NCBI RefSeq assembly: GCF_002953255.1
Contig: NZ_CP026498.1
Coordinates: 8,218,492-8,275,449, forward strand
From: Streptomyces sp. CB01881
Lineage (GTDB): Bacteria; Actinomycetota; Actinomycetes; Streptomycetales; Streptomycetaceae
Direction of reading: 5' to 3'
DNA length: 56,958 bases
Under the pieces are notes generated by a model that saw only the letters and a list, made by a program, of their open reading frames with translations, searched no databases and had not been told where the DNA came from. Below, piece by piece: positions 19,963 to 28,181 of the stretch. The number at the start of each line of letters is the position of its first letter. Position 1 is the stretch's first letter. The position numbers and the translations under genes were made by a program.

Positions 19963-22900
19963 ATGCTCGATAACACCGATCCGCAGCAGTCTGCGGCAAC
20001 GGAACAGAACGAGTCCGCCGTCACCGGTGGCGAGGGCGCGTCCGCCGCGCCGCCGCGCCGCCGTCGCCGGGCGGTGTCCCGCCCGGCGGGCACCCCGCAG
20101 GGAGCGGCTGCCGAGGCCGCCGAGACGGTGATCCCGGCCGAGACGCCGGCCGCGGCGCCCGCTGCCGAGGCCGCGCCCGCCGAGGCCGAGCCGGTCGCGG
20201 AGAAGCCGGTCCGGGCCCGCCGGACCCGCAAGCGTGCCGAGGCGCCCGCCGGGGCGCCGGAGGCCACCCCGGTCGTCGTGACCGCGCCGGAGGCCGCCGA
20301 GGCCGCTTCCGTGCAGGCGCCGGCCACCGAGGCCGAGCCGGCCGCGGAGAAGCCCGCCCGGGCCCGCCGGACCCGCAAGCGTGCCGAGGCGCCGGTCAGC
20401 GCGCCCGCCGCCGAGGAGCCGGCCGTCGAGGCCGCGCCCGTCGAGGCGCCCGCCGCCGTCGAGGCCGCGCCCGCCGAGGAGGCCCCGGCCGCGCCGGCCC
20501 GCCGTGCCCGCCGCCGCCGCGTGGTCGAGGCCGCGCCGGTCGCCGAGGAGACCCCGGCCGAGGAGCCGGCCGCCGAGGAGACGCCCGCCGAGGAGGAGGC
20601 CGAGGTCGTCGCGCCCGAGCCGGCCGCCGCGCCGGAGCCCGCCCCGGCCCCTGTGGCCGGCGCCGCCGAGCCGCCGCAGCGGGTGCGCCGCCGTGCGGTC
20701 CGCCCGTCCACCGCGATCTTCCAGGCCCCGGTCTTCCAGGAGCCGGCCCCCTACGCCGCCCCGGCCGCGCAGCCCGCCGCCGAGGCCGCCGCCGACGCGC
20801 CGGCTCCGGCCGAGACCCCGGCCCCGGCCGCGGCTGTGCAGGCCACCGAGGCCGAGGACGAGTTCGAGTACAGCGGCGTCGGCCGTCGTCGTCGCACCCG
20901 CACCCAGGTGCGGGTGCAGACCCCGTCCCGCCGCAAGGCCGCCGCCCAGGCCGCCCAGGCCGTCCAGGCCGCGCCGGCTGCGCCGGTCGCGCCGGTCGTC
21001 GAGGAGCCGGTCCCGGCGCCCGCCGTGGAGGCCCCGGCCGCCGTCGAGGCGCCCGCCGCCACCGGCCCGGAGGCCGAGGACGAGTGGGAGGACGGCCGTC
21101 CGTCCCGCCGTCGCCGTCGGGGCGGCCGCCGCCGCCGTCGTGGCGAGGCCGAGGAGTTCGAGGCCGAGACGGCCGAGGCCGAGCAGCCCGTCGGGGAGCC
21201 GGCCGCCGTCGAGGACGAGGAGGGCGAGGAGGAGGACGACCTGTCCGCCGGCCTGGCCTCGTCCCGTCGTCGTCGTCGCCGTCGCCGCCGCAGCGGTGAG
21301 GCCGGCGCCACCGAGGCCGCCGAGACCACCGAGGACGGCGTCCGCACGGTGGTGAAGGTGCGCGAGCCGCGCCGCCGTTCCACCGAGCCGTCGTTCGACC
21401 CGGACGAGGTGCAGTCCATCAAGGGCTCCACCCGCCTGGAGGCGAAGAAGCAGCGCCGTCGCGAGGGCCGCGAGCTGGGCCGCCGCAGGGTGCCGATCAT
21501 CACCGAGGCCGAGTTCCTGGCCCGCCGCGAGTCGGTCGAGCGCGTCATGGTGGTGCGCCAGAACGGCCAGCGCACCCAGATCGGCGTCCTTGAGGACGGC
21601 GTGCTGGTCGAGCACTACGTCAACAAGGAGCAGGCCACCTCGTACGTCGGCAACGTCTACCTGGGCAAGGTCCAGAACGTGCTGCCGTCGATGGAGGCCG
21701 CCTTCGTCGACATCGGCAAGGGCCGCAACGCGGTGCTGTACGCCGGCGAGGTCAACTTCGGCTCGCTGGGCGGCCACGGCGGCCCGCGCCGGATCGAGTC
21801 GGTGCTGAAGTCCGGCCAGTCCGTGCTGGTGCAGGTCTCCAAGGACCCGATCGGCCACAAGGGCGCCCGCCTGACCAGCCAGATCTCGCTGCCCGGCCGC
21901 TACCTGGTGTACGTGCCCGAGGGCTCGATGACCGGCATCTCCCGCAAGCTGCCGGAGAACGAGCGGGCCCGCCTGAAGCAGATCCTCAAGAAGATCGTCC
22001 CGGACGACGCGGGCGTCATCGTGCGCACCGCCGCCGAGGGCGCCTCCGAGGAGGAGCTGACCCGCGACGTCCAGCGCCTCCAGCAGCAGTGGGAGGACAT
22101 CCAGAAGAAGGCCGCGACCGGCAACGCCCCCGCGCTGCTGTACGGCGAGCCGGACATGACCGTCCGGGTCGTCCGCGACATCTTCAACGAGGACTTCACC
22201 AAGGTCATCGTCTCCGGCACCGAGGCGTGGAACACCATCCACGACTACGTCTCCAACGTGGCCCCGGACCTCACCGAGCGGCTCCAGCGGTGGACCTCCG
22301 AGGTGGACGTCTTCGCCACCTACCGGATCGACGAGCAGCTGATGAAGGCGCTGGACCGCAAGGTCTGGCTGCCCAGCGGCGGTTCGCTGGTGATCGACCG
22401 CACCGAGGCGATGGTCGTCATCGACGTCAACACCGGCAAGTTCGTCGGCCAGGGCGGGAACCTTGAGGAGACCGTCACCCGGAACAACATCGAGGCGGCC
22501 GAGGAGATCGTGCGCCAGCTGCGGCTGCGCGACCTCGGCGGCATCATCGTGATCGACTTCATCGACATGGTGCTGGAGTCCAACCGCGACCTGGTGCTGC
22601 GCCGCCTGCTGGAGTGCTTGGGCCGGGACCGGACCAAGCACCAGGTGGCCGAGGTCACCTCGCTGGGCCTGGTGCAGATGACCCGCAAGCGGGTCGGCCA
22701 GGGCCTGCTGGAGTCCTTCTCCGAGCCCTGCGTGCACTGCAACGGCCGCGGCGTGATCGTCCACATGGAGCAGCCGAGCAGCCACGTGCACGCTCCGGCG
22801 GCTCCGGCCGTCGAGGCGGGCGCGGGCGGCGGCAAGCGCCGGCGCCGGGGCAAGGGCGGGGCGTCCCAGGAGGAGCTCCAGGCCGCCGCCGAGGCGGGCG

Positions 22901-23520
22901 TGGAGGCCGTCGAGGCGGCCACCGAGGCGCCCGAGCGCGAGGAGATCGAGGGCCAGCTGGCGATCGAGGTGCCGGCGCCCGAGGCCCCGGCCGAGGTCGT
23001 CGCCGAGCCGGTGGCCGAGGCCGCCGCCGAGGCGCCGGCCCAGCCGAGCCTGGTCGAGATCCCGGCCGCCCCCGCGGCGCCCGCCGGCCGCACCCGCCGT
23101 CGCGCGGTGCGCAAGGCGACGGCTCCGGCCGGTGCGCCCGCCGAGGCCGAGATCGTGGTGCTCCAGGCGCGGGCCGACGCGGCGCTGGAGGCGGCCTTCT
23201 CGGCCGCCGAGGCGCCGGCCGAGGCTCCGGTCGAGGCTCCGGCCGAGACGCCCGCCGAGGCCCAGCCGGTCGCCGAGGCTCCGGCCGAGGCCGCCGCCGA
23301 GGCCGCCGAGGTCGTCGAGGCCCCCGCGGAGGCTCCGGCCGAGGAGGCGCCGGCGCCGAAGAAGCGGGCCGCGCGCAAGACCGCTGCGAAGAAGACGGCC
23401 GCCAAGAAGACCACGGCGGCCGCCGCGAAGAAGACCACCGCCCGCAAGACCGCCACCAAGCGGACCAGCGCGGCGGCCAAGAAGGCCGCGGCCGCCGAGG
23501 GTGATTCGGCAGCCGAGTAG
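19963..23520 (+). CDS. rne: Ribonuclease E/G with long Ala/Glu-rich N-terminal extension and Lys/Ala-rich C-terminal tail
   Basis: This endoribonuclease cleaves single-stranded AU-rich RNA in mRNA decay and rRNA/tRNA processing. It has 1185 residues. The first 520 or so are low-complexity Ala/Glu/Pro sequence with repeated RARRTRKRAE segments and Arg-rich patches, followed by the S1 domain (from about 527), the 5' sensor, and the DNase-I-like domain with IDVNTGKFVG and IDFIDM that carry the metal-binding Asp residues. The zinc link is CVHCNGRG at about 924. The last 60 residues are Lys/Ala repeats such as KKTAAKKTTAAAAKK, like histone H1 tails. ATG 19963 has GGGAG at 10 nt. The arrangement, with the catalytic core centred between extensions, matches Streptomyces RNase ES rather than E. 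coli RNase E. Confidence 0.96.
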   Translation: MLDNTDPQQSAATEQNESAVTGGEGASAAPPRRRRRAVSRPAGTPQGAAAEAAETVIPAETPAAAPAAEAAPAEAEPVAEKPVRARRTRKRAEAPAGAPEATPVVVTAPEAAEAASVQAPATEAEPAAEKPARARRTRKRAEAPVSAPAAEEPAVEAAPVEAPAAVEAAPAEEAPAAPARRARRRRVVEAAPVAEETPAEEPAAEETPAEEEAEVVAPEPAAAPEPAPAPVAGAAEPPQRVRRRAVRPSTAIFQAPVFQEPAPYAAPAAQPAAEAAADAPAPAETPAPAAAVQATEAEDEFEYSGVGRRRRTRTQVRVQTPSRRKAAAQAAQAVQAAPAAPVAPVVEEPVPAPAVEAPAAVEAPAATGPEAEDEWEDGRPSRRRRRGGRRRRRGEAEEFEAETAEAEQPVGEPAAVEDEEGEEEDDLSAGLASSRRRRRRRRRSGEAGATEAAETTEDGVRTVVKVREPRRRSTEPSFDPDEVQSIKGSTRLEAKKQRRREGRELGRRRVPIITEAEFLARRESVERVMVVRQNGQRTQIGVLEDGVLVEHYVNKEQATSYVGNVYLGKVQNVLPSMEAAFVDIGKGRNAVLYAGEVNFGSLGGHGGPRRIESVLKSGQSVLVQVSKDPIGHKGARLTSQISLPGRYLVYVPEGSMTGISRKLPENERARLKQILKKIVPDDAGVIVRTAAEGASEEELTRDVQRLQQQWEDIQKKAATGNAPALLYGEPDMTVRVVRDIFNEDFTKVIVSGTEAWNTIHDYVSNVAPDLTERLQRWTSEVDVFATYRIDEQLMKALDRKVWLPSGGSLVIDRTEAMVVIDVNTGKFVGQGGNLEETVTRNNIEAAEEIVRQLRLRDLGGIIVIDFIDMVLESNRDLVLRRLLECLGRDRTKHQVAEVTSLGLVQMTRKRVGQGLLESFSEPCVHCNGRGVIVHMEQPSSHVHAPAAPAVEAGAGGGKRRRRGKGGASQEELQAAAEAGVEAVEAATEAPEREEIEGQLAIEVPAPEAPAEVVAEPVAEAAAEAPAQPSLVEIPAAPAAPAGRTRRRAVRKATAPAGAPAEAEIVVLQARADAALEAAFSAAEAPAEAPVEAPAETPAEAQPVAEAPAEAAAEAAEVVEAPAEAPAEEAPAPKKRAARKTAAKKTAAKKTTAAAAKKTTARKTATKRTSAAAKKAAAAEGDSAAE

Positions 23521-23530
23521 TGCCCGCGGT

Positions 23531-23558
23531 CCGGGGGCGGGTCACCGCCCGCCCCCGG
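23531..23558 (+). terminator. Terminator of the RNase E/G gene
   Basis: A perfect 11-bp stem CCGGGGGCGGG / CCCGCCCCCGG with a 6-nt loop starts 10 bases after the stop. Confidence 0.8.
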
Positions 23559-23574
23559 GCCCGTACGGTCCGGT

Positions 23575-23603
23575 TTGCCCCTGCGGCGGCCGGTCCGTAT
23601 TCT
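23575..23603 (+). promoter_or_regulatory. Promoter of rplU-rpmA
   Basis: TTGCCC at 23575-23580 and TATTCT at 23598-23603 are spaced by 17 bases, the best sigma-70-type promoter in the window. The start would be at about 23610. Confidence 0.75.
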
Positions 23604-23609
23604 TGACCC

Positions 23610-23744
23610 TCGGCGTGTCTACGCCTTGCTCCCGAGCACATCACCTTCCGGGCCCTCGTCAGAGGTGTCAGGGAGAGGCCCCTGTGTCCGTACCCAGGTG
23701 GCTGGCATCAGGAGCTCCGACCGAGTTAGGAAATGGGGTACCGC
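23610..23744 (+). promoter_or_regulatory. Candidate L21 mRNA leader
   Basis: The predicted 5' untranslated region is about 135 nt. A small hairpin GGCGT-GTCT-ACGCC (23612-23625) forms at its 5' end and several GC-rich complementary stretches follow. Ribosomal protein leaders of this size often bind the encoded protein; that is inference here. Confidence 0.4.
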
Positions 23745-24062
23745 ATGTACGCGATCGTTCGCGCAGGCGGCCGCCAGCACAAGGTCGCCGTCGGCGACGT
23801 GCTGGAGATTGACCGTATCGAGGCCAAGCCGGGTGACTCGGTGGAGCTCTCCACCATCCTGATCGTCGACGGTGACGCCGTCACCTCCGACCCGTGGGTG
23901 CTGGCCGGCGTGAAGGCTCACGCCGAGGTGGTCGACCAGACCAAGGGCGACAAGATCGTCATCCTGCGCTACAAGAACAAGACCGGCTACCGTCGTCGCC
24001 AGGGTCACCGTCAGCGTCACACCGCTGTGCGGATCACGAGCATCGACTCCGTCAGCAAGTAA
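23745..24062 (+). CDS. rplU: 50S ribosomal protein L21
   Basis: The 105-residue protein begins MYAIVRAGGRQHKVAVGD and has the family signature YKNKTGYRRRQGHRQ near the C-terminus. L21 binds 23S rRNA in the large subunit. ATG 23745 is chosen over an in-frame ATG at 23733 because MYAIVRAGG is the family N-terminus. It is followed after 12 bases by rpmA, the standard pairing. Confidence 0.98.
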   Translation: MYAIVRAGGRQHKVAVGDVLEIDRIEAKPGDSVELSTILIVDGDAVTSDPWVLAGVKAHAEVVDQTKGDKIVILRYKNKTGYRRRQGHRQRHTAVRITSIDSVSK

Positions 24063-24074
24063 GGGGATAGCGAG

Positions 24075-24332
24075 ATGGCACACAAGAAGGGCGCAAGCTC
24101 TACCCGTAACGGCCGTGACTCGAACGCCCAGCGCCTCGGCGTCAAGCGCTTCGGCGGCCAGACCGTCAACGCCGGCGAGATCATCGTCCGCCAGCGTGGC
24201 ACCCACTTCCACCCGGGCGCCAACGTCGGCCGTGGTGGCGACGACACCCTGTTCGCGCTGACCGCCGGTGCCGTGCAGTTCGGTACCCGTCGCGGCCGCA
24301 AGGTCGTCAACATCGTGGCCGTCGAGGCCTGA
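24075..24332 (+). CDS. rpmA: 50S ribosomal protein L27
   Basis: The 85-residue product begins MAHKKGASSTRNGRDSNAQ and contains GTHFHPGANVGRGGDDTLF, both L27 hallmarks. Its N-terminus reaches the peptidyl-transferase centre; there is no cleavable Firmicutes-type N-terminal extension. It is co-transcribed with rplU. A long hairpin separates it from obgE. Confidence 0.98.
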   Translation: MAHKKGASSTRNGRDSNAQRLGVKRFGGQTVNAGEIIVRQRGTHFHPGANVGRGGDDTLFALTAGAVQFGTRRGRKVVNIVAVEA

Positions 24333-24349
24333 GTCCGACAAGACTCACA

Positions 24350-24387
24350 ATGAAGGGTGGGCCGGAATGATCCGGTCCACCCTTCAT
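24350..24387 (+). terminator. Hairpin between rpmA and obgE
   Basis: A 16-bp stem (ATGAAGGGTGGGCCGG with CCGGTCCACCCTTCAT, one G-T pair) is followed by GCTTTA. It may reduce rather than abolish read-through into obgE. Confidence 0.75.
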
Positions 24388-24431
24388 GCTTTACAGCAGG
24401 TCAACACTTTCTTCGCACTGGAGGCACACCC

Positions 24432-25910
24432 ATGACCACCTTCGTGGACCGCGTCGAGCTGTACGTCGCCGCGGGTAACGGGGGCCACGGCTGCGCCTCC
24501 GTGCACCGGGAGAAGTTCAAGCCGCTGGGAGGCCCCGACGGCGGCAACGGCGGGGAGGGCGGCAGCGTCATCCTGACCGTGGACGCCCAGATCACGACGT
24601 TGCTGGAGTACCACCACTCGCCCAAGCGCAAGGCGACCAACGGCAAGCCCGGCGCGGGCGGCAACCGGACCGGCGCCGAGGGTCAGGACCTCGTGCTGTC
24701 GGTGCCGGACGGCACCGTCGTGATGGACCGGCAGGGCAACGTCCTCGCCGACCTGGTCGGCCACGGCACCAGCTTCGTCGCCGCCGCCGGCGGCCGCGGC
24801 GGCCTGGGCAACGCGGCGCTGGCCTCGGCCCGCCGCAAGGCGCCCGGCTTCGCGCTGCTCGGCGAACCCGGCGAATCCCGTGACATCGTCATGGAGCTCA
24901 AGTCCGTCGCCGACGTGGCCCTGGTGGGCTACCCGAGCGCGGGCAAGTCCTCGCTGATCTCGGTGATCTCCGCCGCCAAGCCGAAGATCGCGGACTACCC
25001 GTTCACCACCCTGATCCCCAACCTCGGCGTGGTGACCGCCGGCGACACCGTCTACACCGTCGCCGACGTCCCCGGCCTGATCCCGGGCGCCAGCCAGGGC
25101 CGCGGCCTCGGCCTGGAGTTCCTGCGGCACGTCGAGCGCTGCTCGGTACTGGTCCACGTGCTGGACTGCGCCACCCTGGAGCCCGGCCGCGACCCGCTGA
25201 CCGACCTGGAGACCATCGAGGCCGAGCTGGCCCAGTACGGCGGCCTGGAAGACCGGCCGCGCCTGGTGGCGCTCAACAAGATCGACGTGCCGGACGGCCA
25301 GGACATCGCCGACCTCACCCGCGCCTCGCTGGAGGAGCGCGGCTACCGCGTCTTCGAGGTGTCCGCCGCCTCCCGCAAGGGCCTGCGCGAGCTGAACTTC
25401 GCGATGGCGCAGATCGTCGCCGAGGCCCGGGCCGCCAAGCCGCTGGAGGAGTCCACCCGGATCGTGCTGCGGCCGACGGCCGTGGACGACGAGGGCTTCA
25501 CCATCACCGAGGAGGACGGCGCCTACCGCATCCGCGGCATCAAGCCGGAGCGCTGGGTCCGCCAGACCGACTTCTCCAACGACGAGGCCGTCGGCTACCT
25601 CGCCGACCGGCTGGCCCGCCTCGGCATCGAGGACAGGCTCTGGAAGGTCGGCGCCCACGAGGGCGACACCGTCATCATCGGCCCGGAGGAGAACGCCGTC
25701 GTCTTCGACTGGGAGCCGACCATGGCCGCCGGTGCGGAGATGCTCGGCCGCCGTGGTGAGGACCACCGCTTCGAGAACCCGCGCCCGGCGGTCGACCGCC
25801 GCCGCGAGAAGCAGAAGGGCCGGGACGCGGCCGAGTCCGAGTTCCTCGCCTTCGAGGCGCTCTCCAGCGGCCGCCAGGCGGCCATCGAGGGCGACGACGA
25901 CGAGGACTGA
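24432..25910 (+). CDS. obgE: GTPase Obg
   Basis: Obg is an essential GTPase bound to the 50S subunit. In Streptomyces it also influences the onset of sporulation. The 492-residue protein has the Gly-rich Obg fold (GGPDGGNGGEGGSV, GGRGGLGNAALAS), a G domain with GYPSAGKSS (G1), DYPFTT (G2), DVPGLIPGAS (G3) and NKID (G4), and a C-terminal OCT domain (EDGAYRIRGIKPERWV). ATG 24432 has GGAGG 8 nt upstream. The acidic end EGDDDED is usual. Confidence 0.97.
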   Translation: MTTFVDRVELYVAAGNGGHGCASVHREKFKPLGGPDGGNGGEGGSVILTVDAQITTLLEYHHSPKRKATNGKPGAGGNRTGAEGQDLVLSVPDGTVVMDRQGNVLADLVGHGTSFVAAAGGRGGLGNAALASARRKAPGFALLGEPGESRDIVMELKSVADVALVGYPSAGKSSLISVISAAKPKIADYPFTTLIPNLGVVTAGDTVYTVADVPGLIPGASQGRGLGLEFLRHVERCSVLVHVLDCATLEPGRDPLTDLETIEAELAQYGGLEDRPRLVALNKIDVPDGQDIADLTRASLEERGYRVFEVSAASRKGLRELNFAMAQIVAEARAAKPLEESTRIVLRPTAVDDEGFTITEEDGAYRIRGIKPERWVRQTDFSNDEAVGYLADRLARLGIEDRLWKVGAHEGDTVIIGPEENAVVFDWEPTMAAGAEMLGRRGEDHRFENPRPAVDRRREKQKGRDAAESEFLAFEALSSGRQAAIEGDDDED

Positions 25911-25936
25911 CCAGCCTGAACCGCAGCGTTGAACCG

Positions 25937-25980
25937 CAGCGCGGCCCCGCCACCGTCCCGGGTGGCGGGGCCGCGCTGTT
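25937..25980 (+). terminator. Strong terminator of obgE
   Basis: A perfect 18-bp stem (CAGCGCGGCCCCGCCACC with its exact complement) and a 6-nt loop lie 26 bases after the obgE stop. Confidence 0.85.
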
Positions 25981-26301
25981 CCACCTGACGGGTGAGACGT
26001 CACTCCGCCGAGGGGGAGACGGTCCCGGTCCCGCCCCCCGCCCGGCCCGTAAGGGGCCGCAGGCACGGGTGCGACGGGCGGGAGGCCGCCCCTGCGCCCT
26101 TCCGCCCCTCCGGGCTGACGTCCGGTCAGGGGCCGTTCCGTGCGGCCCGGTTGCCGGCCGCCCCGTGGCGACGCCGCGGCCGGGCCGGGTCCAGCCGGTG
26201 AAATGCCCTGCGGGCGGACTGCGCCGATCGCGTAGATTGCGGATGACGGCAGGGCCCGGCTCCGCCGTTGTCCGCAACACACCGGAAGGGCGTACAGCGA
26301 G
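25981..26301. other. Intergenic region between obgE and proB
   Basis: There is no gene in this stretch of about 320 bases. A TAGATT hexamer at 26233-26238 is a plausible -10 for proB, giving a leader of about 55 nt. Nothing else stands out beyond GC-rich inverted repeats. Confidence 0.5.
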
Positions 26302-27438
26302 ATGAGCGAGGACTCACTGCGGGAGGAGGTGCTGACCGCCCGGCGGATCGTCGTCAAGGTCGGCTCCTCCTCACTCACCACGGCGGCCGGCGGCCTGGAC
26401 GCCGACCGGGTCGACGCCCTGGTCGACGCGCTCGCCAAGATCCGCAGCCGCCCGGACTCCCCGGAGGTGGTCCTGGTCTCCTCCGGCGCCATCGCGGCCG
26501 GCCTCGCCCCGCTCGGCCTCGACCGGCGGCCCAAGGACCTCGCCCGCCAGCAGGCCGCCGCCAGCGTCGGCCAGGGCCTGCTGGTCGCCCGCTACACCGC
26601 CTCCTTCGCCCGGTACGGCATCCGGGTCGGCCAGGTGCTGCTGACCGCCGAGGACGCCAGCCGCCGCGCCCACTACCGCAACGCCTACCGGACGCTCGAC
26701 CAGTTGCTCGCGATGGGCGCCATGCCGATCGTCAACGAGAACGACACCGTCGCCACCGCCGAAATCAAGTTCGGGGACAACGACCGGCTGGCCGCACTGG
26801 TCGCCCACCTCGTCCGGGCCGACCTCCTGGTGCTGCTCTCCGACGTGGACGGCCTCTACGACGGAGACCCGAGCCGCCCCGGCACCAGCCGGATCGCCGA
26901 GGTGGCCGGCCCGCACGACCTCGACGGCATCGAGATCGGCAGCGCGGGCAAGGCCGGCGTCGGCACCGGCGGCATGGTCACCAAGGTCGAGGCGGCCCGG
27001 ATCGCCACCGGCGCGGGCATCCCCGTGGTGCTCACCGCCGCCAGCCAGGCCGCCGACGCGCTGGCCGGCCGGCCCACCGGCACCCTGTTCCTGCGCACCG
27101 GCAGCCGCTCCTCCGACCGGCTGCTCTGGCTGGCCCACGCCAGCAGCCCGCGGGGCTCCCTGCACCTGGACGACGGGGCGGTGGAGGCGGTCGTCTCCGG
27201 GGGCGCCTCACTGCTGCCGGCCGGGGTCACCAAGGTCGACGGCGAGTTCGCCGCGGGCGATCCGGTCGACCTTCTTGCCGAAAACGGCCACATCGTGGCG
27301 CGCGGACTGGTCAACTTTGATGCGAGGGAGTTGCCCCGCCTGCTCGGCCGGTCCACCCGCGACCTGGCCCAGGAGTTCGGCGCCGCGTACGAGCGGGAGG
27401 TCGTCCACCGCGACGACCTGGTCGTCCTGCGCGGCTGA
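26302..27438 (+). CDS. proB: Glutamate 5-kinase
   Basis: ProB phosphorylates glutamate to gamma-glutamyl phosphate, the first step of proline synthesis, and is usually feedback-inhibited by proline. The 378-residue protein has the amino-acid-kinase domain (VVKVGSSSLT, LVSSGAIAAG, IVNENDTVAT, SDVDGLYDGDP, GTGGMVTKVEAA) and a C-terminal PUA domain from about residue 285 (SLHLDDGAVEAVVSGGASLLPAGV). The ATG is preceded by AAGGG at 12 nt. proA lies 740 bases downstream, with one hypothetical gene between them. Confidence 0.97.
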   Translation: MSEDSLREEVLTARRIVVKVGSSSLTTAAGGLDADRVDALVDALAKIRSRPDSPEVVLVSSGAIAAGLAPLGLDRRPKDLARQQAAASVGQGLLVARYTASFARYGIRVGQVLLTAEDASRRAHYRNAYRTLDQLLAMGAMPIVNENDTVATAEIKFGDNDRLAALVAHLVRADLLVLLSDVDGLYDGDPSRPGTSRIAEVAGPHDLDGIEIGSAGKAGVGTGGMVTKVEAARIATGAGIPVVLTAASQAADALAGRPTGTLFLRTGSRSSDRLLWLAHASSPRGSLHLDDGAVEAVVSGGASLLPAGVTKVDGEFAAGDPVDLLAENGHIVARGLVNFDARELPRLLGRSTRDLAQEFGAAYEREVVHRDDLVVLRG

Positions 27439-27570
27439 CCCTGCCGCGGGCGGCACGGGCGGCACCGCACGGGGTGAACGCCCGGCCGCGGGCGAGGAGG
27501 GCTCAGCCGTACACGCCGGGCCGGGGCCGGCGGGCACGACGACACGACATCGCCGAACAGGAGGCCGCCG

Positions 27571-28098
27571 GTGGAACGCAGGCGCGAGGCAGCGCTGACC
27601 GGAGGAACGGCGGGCCGGCGGCTGACCAGCATCGACGGCGGACGCGGGAGCGAGGACGGCGCCGGACCCGCCGGTGTGCCGCCCCAGGGGTCCGGCCCGG
27701 TGCGCGGCGTCCGGCCGGACCAACGGGGCGAGGGCGACCCGCCCACCGTGCCCGAGCAGGCCCGGCTCTGGCACGTGGTGCTGAGCGTCTCCGGGCAGGT
27801 CACCCCGCTGTCCGAGCTGCGGGCCGGGCTGGAGCGGCTGGCACACGACCACTCGTTCTTCCTGACCGCCCGCTACGCCGCCGACCACGCGGAGATCCGC
27901 TACTGGGAGCAGGCCCGGGACCTCCACGACGCGGCGGCGATCGCGCTGCGGCTGTGGGGCGAGCACAAGGCGACGGCGAAGCTGCCGCCGTGGGAGATCG
28001 TCGGCCTGGAGGTGGTCGACCGGGCGACCTACCACAAGCGGGTCGCCGAGGGCTTCGGCGACCCGCCCCCGCACCTGGGCGGCGTCCACCCGTACTGA
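27571..28098 (+). CDS. Hypothetical protein between proB and proA
   Basis: I do not recognise this 175-residue protein. The first 60 residues are low-complexity Gly/Arg/Pro and may not be translated; the C-terminal 115 residues (from about 27748, VPEQARLWHVVLSVSG) form a compact alpha/beta-looking domain with LAHDHSFFLTARYAADHAEIRYWEQA and GLEVVDRATYHKRV. GTG 27571 is the most upstream start; GTG 27748 is a credible alternative. It is soluble, without catalytic motifs. Its position inside the proline locus may be only positional. Confidence 0.7.
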   Translation: MERRREAALTGGTAGRRLTSIDGGRGSEDGAGPAGVPPQGSGPVRGVRPDQRGEGDPPTVPEQARLWHVVLSVSGQVTPLSELRAGLERLAHDHSFFLTARYAADHAEIRYWEQARDLHDAAAIALRLWGEHKATAKLPPWEIVGLEVVDRATYHKRVAEGFGDPPPHLGGVHPY

Positions 28099-28169
28099 GC
28101 CCCCGCCACCGGGCCCGGCCCGGCGTCTCACCGGGCGAAATACCCGGCGGGCGGGGGTCGTGCAGTCGC

Positions 28170-28175
28170 TACCCT
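28170..28175 (+). promoter_or_regulatory. Leaderless -10 element of proA (TACCCT)
   Basis: TACCCT is followed by exactly six bases and ATG 28182, with no Shine-Dalgarno sequence. Confidence 0.55.
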
Positions 28176-28181
28176 TGGCGC

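Noticed and set aside
19819..22791. A minus-strand open frame of 990 codons opposite RNase E/G
   Set aside because: It is a shadow of the rne frame; the composition is low-complexity and no ribosome binding site or domain is seen.
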